32,419 bases of DNA, taken from Planctomycetota bacterium (GTDB lineage Bacteria; Planctomycetota; Planctomycetia; Gemmatales; Gemmataceae). The position numbers and the translations under genes were made by a program. The stretch spans positions 1 through 32,419 of the forward strand of contig VGYC01000075.1 of assembly GCA_016873095.1 (NCBI GenBank), read 5' to 3'. The notes beneath the pieces are model-generated. The model was not told where the DNA came from. It worked only from the letters and a program-made list of their open reading frames with translations, and did not search any database. Of the stretch, positions 1 through 7,364 are shown in pieces; positions within the stretch are counted from its first letter, which is position 1, and each line of letters opens with the position of its first letter.

Positions 1-218
1 CCAACAATGCCGCCGAGCAAGCGCTGCGGCACGCGGTCATCTGGCGGAAGCTCTCGTTCGGCACGCAATCAGCGTCCGGCAGTCAGTTCGTCGAGCGACT
101 GCTGACTGTCATCGAAACCTGCCGCCGCCAATCCTGCAACGTCTTCGACTGGCTTGTCGAGGCAGTCCAAGCCCACCACAATCAACAAAGGGCAATATCT
201 CTATTGCCCGCGCCGTGA
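1..218 (+). CDS. IS66-family transposase, C-terminal end (partial)
   Basis: Only the last 71 codons are in the window, read from base 3 to the TGA at 216-218. The peptide starts NNAAEQALRHAVIWRKLSFG, continues with SGSQFVERLLTVIETCRRQ, and ends in SLLPAP. This order matches the C-terminal part of the DDE transposases of IS66 elements, where the N-N-x-A-E-x-x-L-R segment carries the last catalytic glutamate. The body of the element lies to the left, outside the window. I could not find a clear IS66-type terminal inverted repeat between 219 and 300, so the right end is either divergent or lost. The neighbouring leftward gene reads into the transposase 3' end, which suggests the IS landed in it. 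Confidence 0.85.
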   Translation, partial: NNAAEQALRHAVIWRKLSFGTQSASGSQFVERLLTVIETCRRQSCNVFDWLVEAVQAHHNQQRAISLLPAP

Positions 219-848
219 ACCAATACCTTGGCACTCCGTATCGACCTTGTTCGCCTGATACTGAAAATGGACCCTCACCAAATTACTCGTTGCTTCAAAT
301 TGGACGCCGCGCAAGTTTGACTTGGATGCGTCGTCGAATGCTCCGAGTGCCGTTAAGACCATGTGCCAATCCGTAGAAACGAGGAGGTGCAGCCCTCCCA
401 AGACTTGCGTAGCGAGAGGATTCTTCGACTTGCCTTTGCCGTAGCTCACGAGCGCGTATGGAGATGTCGCGGTTCCTTTCGCAAGCTCGAAATAGTAGTC
501 TTCGTTCTCGCAGTCCAAGCGGATGAGCGGGCGATTGGGTTCTCGATCCAAGACCCAGATCTTTTCGAGCAGAGTATGGTCGTTGCCGAGGCGCACAATC
601 CGTTCCGAGTTGCTGCCGAAGGCGATGGCATCCTCTAATTTGCTAGCCGACCCGGGCGCCTTCACTACTCGCGACTCGCTCTCTTCTTCAAGCCGGTTGC
701 GCAGCGACCGGTACTTGTCGTATGCCGCCTTGCCCTGCGTGCGCACTCTTGCCGCCCACGTCGCATCAATTGCCGATTGCTGGGCGCACGCTTGAGTTCT
801 CAGCACATCGACAATCACGAATGCGGCTATGGCGATTCGCAAGGTCAT
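201..848 (-). pseudogene. Secreted protein paralog truncated at its C-terminus by the IS66 element
   Basis: The open frame gives 215 residues: an N-terminal signal-like segment (MTLRIAIAAFVIVDVLRTQACAQ) and then a region that aligns without gaps at its start with the next gene to the right (SAIDATWAARVRTQGKAAYDKY against GSIDQLWVDKAKTEGKACYERY). Similarity continues through the D/Y-Y-F-E-L and V-x-Y-G-K-G-x-S-K segments to about residue 195. The last residues show no match, and the stop lies inside the transposase 3' end. The paralog continues for roughly 140 more residues, including an FRLTAFGLPEP motif and a membrane anchor, all missing here. I infer a gene broken by the insertion. The shortened product might still be made and secreted, but unanchored. 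Function unknown; GC is lower than in the genes further right. Confidence 0.65.
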
Positions 849-933
849 CGGTCACCCCTTATTGCTCGTGCCTGCTTGGCATCCGGTTATTGCCGCTAAT
901 CCGGCCACGCGGAGCCGGATCGCTGACGCTGCC

Positions 934-1938
934 TCATTTGACGTCCAACCTCTCTTGTCGGCGCGCGTTTCCCGTTCGCAGCTGCCAACGAATGGCCACC
1001 GCCAGGGCGGCACTGACGCCCGCCACCAACAGCACCCAGAGATACCAGCGCGACGGCGGCGGCGTGGGCACGTCTACCGGCTCCGGAAGCCCGAACGCCG
1101 TCAGGCGAAAATCGTCTTCTGAATGGTTCGGCTGCTTGACGCTAACGACCCGGCCGACCATTTCGCTGGTAGGGACGCGATTTTCACCCTTGGCGATCTT
1201 GGTTTTCAACTCTGCGGGGAATTCCACGCCCGCAATCGGCACGCCGTAAGTCACCAAGGACGTTACCACAGAAAGCTTGGACTCCGTTCGGGCCTGGGCA
1301 ACCCGCCAGTTTCGAGCCGGCTCAAGAATGACCAGGTTTTGCGTCGGCTGGTTGTTCATCACGTCGCCATATTCGATATGCAACCAGCCCGTGCCGGCAT
1401 CATAACGCACCGATTTCAACACGGGCATGTGCGGGACTTCCAGGGCACCTAGTGCCGCCAGACTATTCCGGCATTTGTAGTAGACCTGGCCATGTAAACC
1501 TTGAAGGAGGTCGATCAGCGGGTACTTGGACCTGCCTTTGCCATAGTCCACAAGTGCGTAGGCAGATCCGTCATTGGCCTTTTGGAGCTCGAAGTGGTAG
1601 TGGCTGTTGTTGCATTCAAGCCGTCTTAGTGTGCTCCAAGAGGCATCCTCGAACGAAATTGTCTTTTCCACAATCATGTTGCGACCCAAGCGCAAAGTGC
1701 GCTCGCGGCTGCTCCGTATTACGGATGCGTCGTCAGGCGCACCGGGAATCCTGTGCACCTGCCATTCGCACTCTTCCTCAAGACGCTCGGCAACTCGAAG
1801 GTACCTTTCATAGCAGGCCTTGCCCTCGGTCTTGGCCTTGTCAACCCAAAGCTGGTCGATCGAGCCAGGTTCAGATAGGCGGGCGCCCACCGGCATTAAC
1901 GTTGCCAAGCCGAGAGAGAACCACATTGTGTTGCGCAT
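934..1938 (-). CDS. Secreted, C-terminally anchored protein of unknown function (paralog 2 of 3)
   Basis: 334 residues from the ATG at 1938. That start was chosen because it places the N-terminus exactly level with the truncated paralog to the left (24 residues before the shared block); the open frame runs further upstream but would overlap the gene to the right. The protein has a signal-like N-terminus, a globular region, a motif FRLTAFGLPEP near residue 275, a proline hinge (VPTPPP), and a single hydrophobic helix (WYLWVLLVAGVSAALAVAI) followed by basic residues. This predicts an exported domain held by one C-terminal membrane helix. I do not recognise a named domain. The gene lies 50 bases after the preceding leftward gene, so the three paralogs are probably co-transcribed. 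An alternative start is at 1959. Confidence 0.7.
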   Translation of the reverse strand: MRNTMWFSLGLATLMPVGARLSEPGSIDQLWVDKAKTEGKACYERYLRVAERLEEECEWQVHRIPGAPDDASVIRSSRERTLRLGRNMIVEKTISFEDASWSTLRRLECNNSHYHFELQKANDGSAYALVDYGKGRSKYPLIDLLQGLHGQVYYKCRNSLAALGALEVPHMPVLKSVRYDAGTGWLHIEYGDVMNNQPTQNLVILEPARNWRVAQARTESKLSVVTSLVTYGVPIAGVEFPAELKTKIAKGENRVPTSEMVGRVVSVKQPNHSEDDFRLTAFGLPEPVDVPTPPPSRWYLWVLLVAGVSAALAVAIRWQLRTGNARRQERLDVK

Positions 1939-1988
1939 ATTCTTGCACCAGCAAAACATGAACGCGGTAATGACGTTCCAAATCGCAA

Positions 1989-3182
1989 TCAGGTTGTCCA
2001 AATGCGCGAGACGCGGCGCCGAAGGCCAACGCTCAAGATCAGGATTCCTATTCCGGCTGCCAGAAACCACAAGTGATGGTTGGCGCTTGTATGCCAAACA
2101 ATGCCGTGGGGCTCGGGAAGATCAAAAGCCGAAAGAGTAAAGGCGTGCTCTGGCGGGGGTGTCGATTCACGCAAATCGAACTCGTGAACAAACTCACGCG
2201 CGCCGATCTTGTGCCCATCGGCGTCTGTCCCTTGCAGCTTCGTCTCGTTGCGCTGGATAATGGGCAGCTGACGGGAACCGGCGCCCACTTCGTTCCGGAC
2301 CCGAATGATGCCACCCGACCCGTCTTTGGAGCGCGCGTGAATCTCCATCTCGAGCAGGCACCAGTAACGCTCCGGGTCCACGATCAACCAGCCAGGATGT
2401 GTCTCGCGTTCCGGGTTCGATTCAATGGCGCAGTAATCAAATTCAACTCGCACCAATTGCCGATTGTCACGCTGGATTGCCGTTTCCCGCTTGACCACAA
2501 GCTCCTTGTTCTTGACGGCGTGGGACAACGTGGTCATGACTAGCATGAAATGCGGAGAGATGCTTTGGAAAATGTCGTCCGCCATCGGCAACTTGTATTC
2601 GTTGAAGCTTGTCTCTGGATGCATGGAGATCTTGTCCAGCGCCCAATCTGGGCGGCTCCTGGCACGCGTCAGCCGGAATGCGTACTTGGCATTCTTTCCC
2701 AGCACCTGGTCGAACTGGATGTTCCTGGTCTTGTCCTCAACGATTTCCTTGTCCGTATAGCTTCGGATGATGACCCCCGCGGTCGTGGTCTGCTTGATTT
2801 CATCCTCCCAGACGGCATCACTCGTGACCAGGTCCTTGTGCGTGATCTTTGCTCGGCCTTTTTTCTTCCCCTGAAGGCTGACGGATCGCTGACGATACTC
2901 CTGCCATTTCAGCGGGGCCTCCGTAAGAAACCGATTTGTCGCAGACGGCGCTTGTCCCTGGAGATTCGAAACGAGAAGGAGAACAAGCAGGGCCGCGCAG
3001 AGGTGCACCACCGCCAGGATGGTGGAAGTCCACGACCAGAACAGCAGCCGAATAGGCTCACCCGCAGGCCGCGACAGGCTTTCGGCCAGTCGGTCTGTTT
3101 CGACGACAGACGCCTGGATGCTCTCTGGCACGGTGACGCTCCTTGTGGAACGCTGCACCTCGCCAATCCCTAGGCCATCCAT
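1989..3182 (-). CDS. Membrane-anchored protein of unknown function (paralog 3 of 3)
   Basis: 397 residues. Residues 1-42 are polar, 43-72 form a hydrophobic segment (LLFWSWTSTILAVVHLCAALLVLLLV), then comes a long exported-looking region and a second hydrophobic helix near the C-terminus (HLWFLAAGIGILILSVGL) followed by arginines. The stretch AFTLSAFDLPEP, with STPPPE before it, matches FRLTAFGLPEP in the next gene, so the two belong to one family. They differ at the N-terminus: this one has an added cytoplasmic segment and two membrane helices. No catalytic motif is visible. It is first in a three-gene leftward run and has a good sigma70-like promoter 28-55 bases upstream. GC is near 50%, unlike the neighbouring PQQ operon. 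Confidence 0.75.
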   Translation of the reverse strand: MDGLGIGEVQRSTRSVTVPESIQASVVETDRLAESLSRPAGEPIRLLFWSWTSTILAVVHLCAALLVLLLVSNLQGQAPSATNRFLTEAPLKWQEYRQRSVSLQGKKKGRAKITHKDLVTSDAVWEDEIKQTTTAGVIIRSYTDKEIVEDKTRNIQFDQVLGKNAKYAFRLTRARSRPDWALDKISMHPETSFNEYKLPMADDIFQSISPHFMLVMTTLSHAVKNKELVVKRETAIQRDNRQLVRVEFDYCAIESNPERETHPGWLIVDPERYWCLLEMEIHARSKDGSGGIIRVRNEVGAGSRQLPIIQRNETKLQGTDADGHKIGAREFVHEFDLRESTPPPEHAFTLSAFDLPEPHGIVWHTSANHHLWFLAAGIGILILSVGLRRRVSRIWTT

Positions 3183-3209
3183 CCCTACGTGAGATATGTG
3201 CTATCGCCA

Positions 3210-3237
3210 ATCGTAACGATGGCATACGGAATGTCAA
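3210..3237 (-). promoter_or_regulatory. Sigma70-like promoter for the paralog array
   Basis: On the minus strand TTGACA (3232-3237) is followed after 16 bases by TACGAT (3210-3215). The predicted transcript would start near 3203, about 20 bases before the ATG at 3182. The -35 matches the consensus fully; the -10 matches at four of six positions. Confidence 0.5.
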
Positions 3238-3262
3238 GAAAGAATTTGAAACAGTCTTGACC

Positions 3263-3292
3263 AAAAAAGCTCGGCTTTCTCCCGCCGCCAGC
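3263..3292 (-). terminator. Candidate rho-independent terminator of the PQQ operon
   Basis: On the minus strand, GCTGGC (3292-3287) can pair with GCCGAGC (3275-3269) with one bulged base, and six T residues follow (3268-3263). It lies about 120 bases after the pqqA-like stop and before the promoter of the next leftward genes, as an operon end should. The stem is short and imperfect. Confidence 0.4.
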
Positions 3293-3410
3293 GCGATTGG
3301 CAATTCGTGCGTGGCGATGCATGTGGACGTGCGCTGCTGCGTCCGGCCCGCGAGCTGACGGCGGTCGGCGCGTATGATCTTCAGCGCTGCCGCGGCGAAC
3401 CGCACCAGCG

Positions 3411-3584
3411 TCAGCCCTCCGGACGCTCACCGCCAAGAAAGCTGGCGGCAGGCGCGGCCGGATTCAGATTGCAGGCCGCGGGGGCAATTTCTTGTTGCTT
3501 GCGTACCTCGCCGTCAGTGTTGACGTAGGCCGTCACCTCCATGTTCAGCGTGCTTTCCTGGAAATCCGGCTTTGACCATTGCAT
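3411..3584 (-). CDS. pqqA: PqqA-like precursor peptide with C-terminal extension
   Basis: A 57-codon gene from ATG 3584 to TGA 3411. The peptide begins MQWSKPDFQESTLNMEVTAY. In characterised PqqA peptides (for example Klebsiella MWKKPAF...LEVTLY) the glutamate and tyrosine of E-V-T-x-Y are cross-linked by the radical SAM enzyme PqqE and become PQQ. Here these are E16 and Y20, at the same distance from the N-terminus as the known pair (15 and 19), and the W-x-K-P-x-F start is shared too. An AGGAG sequence (about 3592-3596) stands 8 bases before this ATG and only 3 bases from an out-of-frame ATG, which decides the start. The 37 residues after Y20 are unusual, since PqqA is mostly 22-40 residues long. 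The gene closes an operon with a PQQ dehydrogenase. No pqqB-E gene is in the window. Confidence 0.8.
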   Translation of the reverse strand: MQWSKPDFQESTLNMEVTAYVNTDGEVRKQQEIAPAACNLNPAAPAASFLGGERPEG

Positions 3585-3620
3585 GGCATGCTCTCCTGTG
3601 AAATCGAGGATGACGCGATT

Positions 3621-4469
3621 CTATTCCAGCGTCGTCAGGAACGCAAACAAATCGTGCAGTTCCTTGACGGTCAACTGCTCTGCGACGTTGTCAGGCATGA
3701 GCGACTTTTTGAGGACGCTTGATTCCTCCAGGTCGCGCTTGTCGAATGAATGAAACCGGCCGTTTTCCTCGCGAAGCTGGATGCTGAAGTTGGTCTCATT
3801 GATGCGCAGGCCAATGATCGATAGCCCCTTCTTGGTCACGACCTGGACGGCTTCATACTGAGGGTCGATGTCCTTGGAAGGCTGCAGGATCGACTCCATG
3901 ATGAACTCGGGCGAACGGCGATACGCCAGCTTGTCGAGCGCCGGCCCGATGCGGCCGCCCTCGCCATCAATGGTGTGGCACTTGGCGCACTGGATCTTGC
4001 TCTTGGGATCGAAAAACAGGTGCCGGCCCGCCTTGGGATTGCCGGCGAGATAAGGCTTCCACGTCTCACCCCCTGGAGCGCGCGACAAGCTGCGAATGAA
4101 CAGCACCAGCTTGGCAATCTGGTCCTCCTTGAGCGATTCGCCGAGCTTCTTCATGGTCGTCTTGGGCACGCCTTCGCGGATGACGCGGCTGATGTCGGCG
4201 TCCGTATTGCCGTGCATGAATTTCTTGCGCGTCAGGTCCGGCCCCTTGCCGCCGCGGCCCGCCCCACCGTGACAGCCGCTGCACAGTCCGCGAAAGAGCG
4301 CCTGGCCTTCGGCGAGAGCGGCCTGGTCGGCGGCGGTGGGCGCCGGCTTTTTTTCGGGCTCAGCCTTGTTCTGCGCAATCAATGGTCTCGATCCGAGCGC
4401 AACCATCGTGGCACAAACAAGGACTGCGCTGCCCAGCAACAGCTTGCGATATCGTTGGAGTGGATTCAC
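3621..4469 (-). CDS. Di-heme cytochrome c, XoxG/MxaG-like role, with PVC-type heme domain
   Basis: 282 residues. A signal-anchor (residues 8-32) is followed by a first cytochrome c domain with CSGCH (C63, C66, H67; M106 is a possible axial ligand). A second domain carries CAKCH (C161, C164, H165) and then the long C-terminal region typical of the putative heme-binding domain of Planctomycetes/Verrucomicrobia proteins (IGPALDKLAYRRSPEFIMESIL, then IIGLRINET). It is predicted to be periplasmic and to carry electrons. The start is GTG at 4469, overlapping the preceding stop by 4 bases (GTGA), which implies translational coupling to the binding-protein gene. Its place after a quinoprotein dehydrogenase and MxaJ-like protein suggests that it accepts electrons from PQQ, as XoxG/MxaG do in methylotrophs. 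That role is inferred from context; it is not a close sequence match to XoxG that I can see. Confidence 0.85.
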   Translation of the reverse strand: MNPLQRYRKLLLGSAVLVCATMVALGSRPLIAQNKAEPEKKPAPTAADQAALAEGQALFRGLCSGCHGGAGRGGKGPDLTRKKFMHGNTDADISRVIREGVPKTTMKKLGESLKEDQIAKLVLFIRSLSRAPGGETWKPYLAGNPKAGRHLFFDPKSKIQCAKCHTIDGEGGRIGPALDKLAYRRSPEFIMESILQPSKDIDPQYEAVQVVTKKGLSIIGLRINETNFSIQLREENGRFHSFDKRDLEESSVLKKSLMPDNVAEQLTVKELHDLFAFLTTLE

Positions 4470-6832
4470 CTTGGTAGTTTCTCATTGGTGTGGGATGCAC
4501 GATCCGGAACGTGCCAGCGGGCGAATACGTCGGCCAATTCGGCGGACTGAGCGAGTTCCGCAAAGGCCCGGTCAATGGCGTCGCGCAAGTCGCCGTCAGC
4601 CTTGCGAACGACCGCGCAGATTGGAAACCGATCCGCGCTGGCAATACCGACGAACCTGAGCTTGCCTGGCCATTTCTGCTGAGCGAGCCACTGGCTGCGC
4701 GTCGAGATCACGCAGCCGGCCTTGGCCTTGCCGTTGGCCACCGCTTCCAGGACTGCATCCAGGCTGGGATAGGGCCGCAGCATCGCTTTTTCTGGAAGAC
4801 CGCGCACGGCAGCGCCCTCTTCGATGGCGACTGGCTGATCCCAAGAGGTGGCAGGTGGCCTGTCACCCTCGCGCACCACGAGGCAGTACGTTGCCTTGTA
4901 ATAGGGCATTGAGTAGAGCACGCGTTTGGCGAAACGATCATCGGGCATGACGCCGAGCATCACGTCGCAGAGCTTGCGGGTCGCCAGCCTCGATGGATAA
5001 GAAGCGTGCGAGGAATAGCCCCAGTAGATACGCAGCGACACGCCAAGCTTCTTGGCGAGCAAGCCTGCGATCTCGTAATCGAGGCCGGCCGGTCTAGGAT
5101 GCGCGGTCGAGAACGGCAAATTGCGCTGATCCAGGCCGACCACCAGGACGCCCGCCGAGCGAACCCGCTCCAGCCCGCTGTAGGGATTCTTCGAACCCTG
5201 TACGCGTTGCATCTGCGGCTCGAGGCCGCGCTCAATGGCCGGATGCTTGATGACGCGCGCTTCTGCGTCCTTGCTACCACCCTTGTCTTTCTTGTCGTCC
5301 GGAAATGGCGCGAAGTAGGGCACATGGTACCTGGCCAGCGTCTTGGCGACGGTGCCATCCTTGATGAGCTTTGTGAGCGCAGCATCGACGTGCTTTTTCA
5401 GTTCCTCGTCGCCATGCCGCATGGCGATGGCGATGTTCCAGTGGTCTTCCGGCACGTAGCCGGCGGCGAGCTTCACGGCAAGATCGGGTGAGGTGTGCAA
5501 GGTCCAGCCGACGTTGGCCCAGAGGTAACCATAATCGATGCCGCCGTCGTGCATGGCCTTCAAGACGGCAAGCTGATTGCGGTACAGGCTGCGCAGGTAG
5601 CCGCGCTGCCGCAGCCGATAGTCGGCGACCGAGCCGGCCTCGGCGCCCAGGCGCCGTGCCTTCTCACCCTTCAAATCGGAGAGGGATTTTATCGGCGGCC
5701 CGTCCTTGCGCGTCACCAGCAAGTAGCCGGTGCCATAGTATGGCCGCGAGAACAGCAACTTGCCGCCAAGATCGTCGTCGTCCTCCACGGCGTTGTCGTC
5801 GATGGGAGTGCCGAAGGCCAGGTCGCTGGCGCCGTCGAGCAGCTTGCCGATGGCCGTGGCACGATGGATGTCAAGCCAGTCGATGCGCAGCTTCACGCCC
5901 ATCTCCCTGGCGAGGGCGCGGAGCAACTCGACGTCGAAGCCGGCACGCTCCGTCTTGGCGCTTGAATACGGCAGGTTGGCCGGATCCAGGCTGACCGCCA
6001 TCACGCCGCGCTCCTGGATTCGCTTCCAGGTGTTGAAAGAAGTCTTGCGGCGTGCGTTGCTCGTGAACGGCGGACGATAGGCCACGCCTTGCGCGGCATA
6101 GACCTTGCGAATCTGCCCTGACTCGGACAATTCCGCGAGAGCCTTGTTCAGGTCCGTGAGCAGGTCAACGCTCTTGATCCGCACGGCCAAGGCCATGTTC
6201 CAGTGCTCGCGCGGCACATAGTCCTTCACAAGCTGCAAGCCAAGCTTCGGATGCTGATGCAGTTGCCAGGAGGCGAAGTCAGCATCGACAAACGCTGCCG
6301 CCAGCTTGTGCTTGTGAAACTCGTGCAGCAACTGTTCGCGCGACTTGAACTGCCCGACCTTGTGTTCGGTCTCTGAAATGGCCACGGTGCCGGCGACGAT
6401 GCCGACGCGCTGACCGCGCAGGTCGGCCAGCGAACGGATGTCCTTGGCGTCACGCGCGATCACCAGTCCGAACTGGCTGCCGGCGTAGGGGACGCTCCAG
6501 GCGATGTCCTTGGCGCCGTCGGGATCGTGCGGATGGCCAAGGATCACGTCGCACCGTCCCTCGCGCAGACAGCGCCGGGAGCATGCCGGGCTGGCACACC
6601 AGTGGACCTCGAGCTTGCGCCCCAGGCTGCGCGCCAGCAGTTCCGCGATGGCGAGGTCCACGCCCTGCGGCTTGCCATCCGCCGTCTTGCCGGTCCGCGG
6701 CATGGCGTGCGGCTCGGCACAGACGACGAGGGGCTTGGGGCTTTCCGTGGCAACGTCGGCCCTCGATACCGAACCGCAAGTGGCCAACAGCGACAATGCC
6801 AATGGAGTCAGCGATTTTAAACTCGATTCCAT
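4466..6832 (-). CDS. Triple periplasmic binding-protein fusion, MxaJ/XoxJ-like
   Basis: 788 residues from ATG 6832 (a GTG four codons upstream is also in frame). After a signal peptide come three family-3 solute-binding-type domains at about 33-252, 275-506 and 557-777. Each starts with a strand and a D/E-P/Q-x-N/A-L/M-P motif: VCAEPHAMP, VSLDPANLPYS and VGLDQRNLPFS. Each has the typical G-x-D-x-E/A-x-x-x-x-L helix and ends with a D-H/E-H-W-N-x-A-x-A segment or an equivalent. Domains 2 and 3 resemble the quinoprotein dehydrogenase-associated binding proteins (MxaJ/XoxJ), which have one domain. A charged linker (DDKKDKGGSKDAEAR) separates domains 2 and 3. There are no permease or ATPase genes nearby, so transport is unlikely; partnership with the dehydrogenase or cytochrome is the better guess. 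It overlaps the cytochrome gene by 4 bases. Confidence 0.85.
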   Translation of the reverse strand: MESSLKSLTPLALSLLATCGSVSRADVATESPKPLVVCAEPHAMPRTGKTADGKPQGVDLAIAELLARSLGRKLEVHWCASPACSRRCLREGRCDVILGHPHDPDGAKDIAWSVPYAGSQFGLVIARDAKDIRSLADLRGQRVGIVAGTVAISETEHKVGQFKSREQLLHEFHKHKLAAAFVDADFASWQLHQHPKLGLQLVKDYVPREHWNMALAVRIKSVDLLTDLNKALAELSESGQIRKVYAAQGVAYRPPFTSNARRKTSFNTWKRIQERGVMAVSLDPANLPYSSAKTERAGFDVELLRALAREMGVKLRIDWLDIHRATAIGKLLDGASDLAFGTPIDDNAVEDDDDLGGKLLFSRPYYGTGYLLVTRKDGPPIKSLSDLKGEKARRLGAEAGSVADYRLRQRGYLRSLYRNQLAVLKAMHDGGIDYGYLWANVGWTLHTSPDLAVKLAAGYVPEDHWNIAIAMRHGDEELKKHVDAALTKLIKDGTVAKTLARYHVPYFAPFPDDKKDKGGSKDAEARVIKHPAIERGLEPQMQRVQGSKNPYSGLERVRSAGVLVVGLDQRNLPFSTAHPRPAGLDYEIAGLLAKKLGVSLRIYWGYSSHASYPSRLATRKLCDVMLGVMPDDRFAKRVLYSMPYYKATYCLVVREGDRPPATSWDQPVAIEEGAAVRGLPEKAMLRPYPSLDAVLEAVANGKAKAGCVISTRSQWLAQQKWPGKLRFVGIASADRFPICAVVRKADGDLRDAIDRAFAELAQSAELADVFARWHVPDRASHTNEKLPR

Positions 6833-6861
6833 GGGGGATCTCACAAACCGCCAGGTTCGAT

Positions 6862-7338
6862 CTAGTTATTGCCCTCGGGACGGAGCTTGCTGCGTAGTTC
6901 AGCAATCGTTCCTGACCTCCAAATCGAGCGCCGGTTTGGCGAAGCATGTTCAGCAAATATGGACTTCAGAAGTCCTAGGAGTTTGTCATGCACGGGATCG
7001 AAAAAACCTCCACGTCTTTCTCGTGGACCGGTCACAATCCAACCAGAGCATGTGAAACCAACCAACACGCTTACCGTGCCGCGGCTTCCTGACGTTTGAA
7101 AGAGGGCGGTATCACGAGGCAGGCAGCGCTTGACGCAGAAGTACCATGAGTCGGGATCAAGCAATAATCCCTTCAACGACGTCAGTTGTTCGGTGTCCAG
7201 TTCCCTGGCAGCAGTCAAAACTTTCGGGCGCGTCCATGTTCCATTTGGATCAAGTATCTGGCAACATCCACCGGTTGAAGCTTCGATCGCTGCGCTCGTT
7301 GAGGGCTTCAAAATGGAATCGATAGCGCTGGTTTTCAT
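6862..7338 (-). CDS. Small cytosolic protein of unknown function inside the PQQ operon
   Basis: 158 residues from ATG 7338, 26 bases after the dehydrogenase stop and 29 bases before the next start, so it is spaced like an operon member. No signal peptide or membrane segment is present. The core (LKGLLLDPDSWYFCVKRC, then a strand-rich stretch ending GGFFDPVHDKLLGLLKSIF) resembles small conserved planctomycete proteins with a pattern 'LL-D-x-x-S/T-Y ... K-x-C ... FDP-x-x-x-x-L-x-x-x-x-K-x-x-F', which have no assigned function. That resemblance is from memory and could be superficial. GC is about 50% in the lines counted, against about 65% in the dehydrogenase, so it may be a recent arrival. Its upstream frame stays open into the dehydrogenase, but that part is only a shadow. 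Confidence 0.65.
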   Translation of the reverse strand: MKTSAIDSILKPSTSAAIEASTGGCCQILDPNGTWTRPKVLTAARELDTEQLTSLKGLLLDPDSWYFCVKRCLPRDTALFQTSGSRGTVSVLVGFTCSGWIVTGPRERRGGFFDPVHDKLLGLLKSIFAEHASPNRRSIWRSGTIAELRSKLRPEGNN

Positions 7339-7364
7339 AGCATTGGTTTCTGTCCGAACTTGTG

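Noticed and set aside
4466-6832. Amino-acid ABC transporter substrate-binding protein
   Set aside because: The fold matches, but there is no permease or ATPase nearby, there are three domains in one chain, and the operon partners are a PQQ dehydrogenase and a cytochrome, so a MxaJ/XoxJ-type role fits better.
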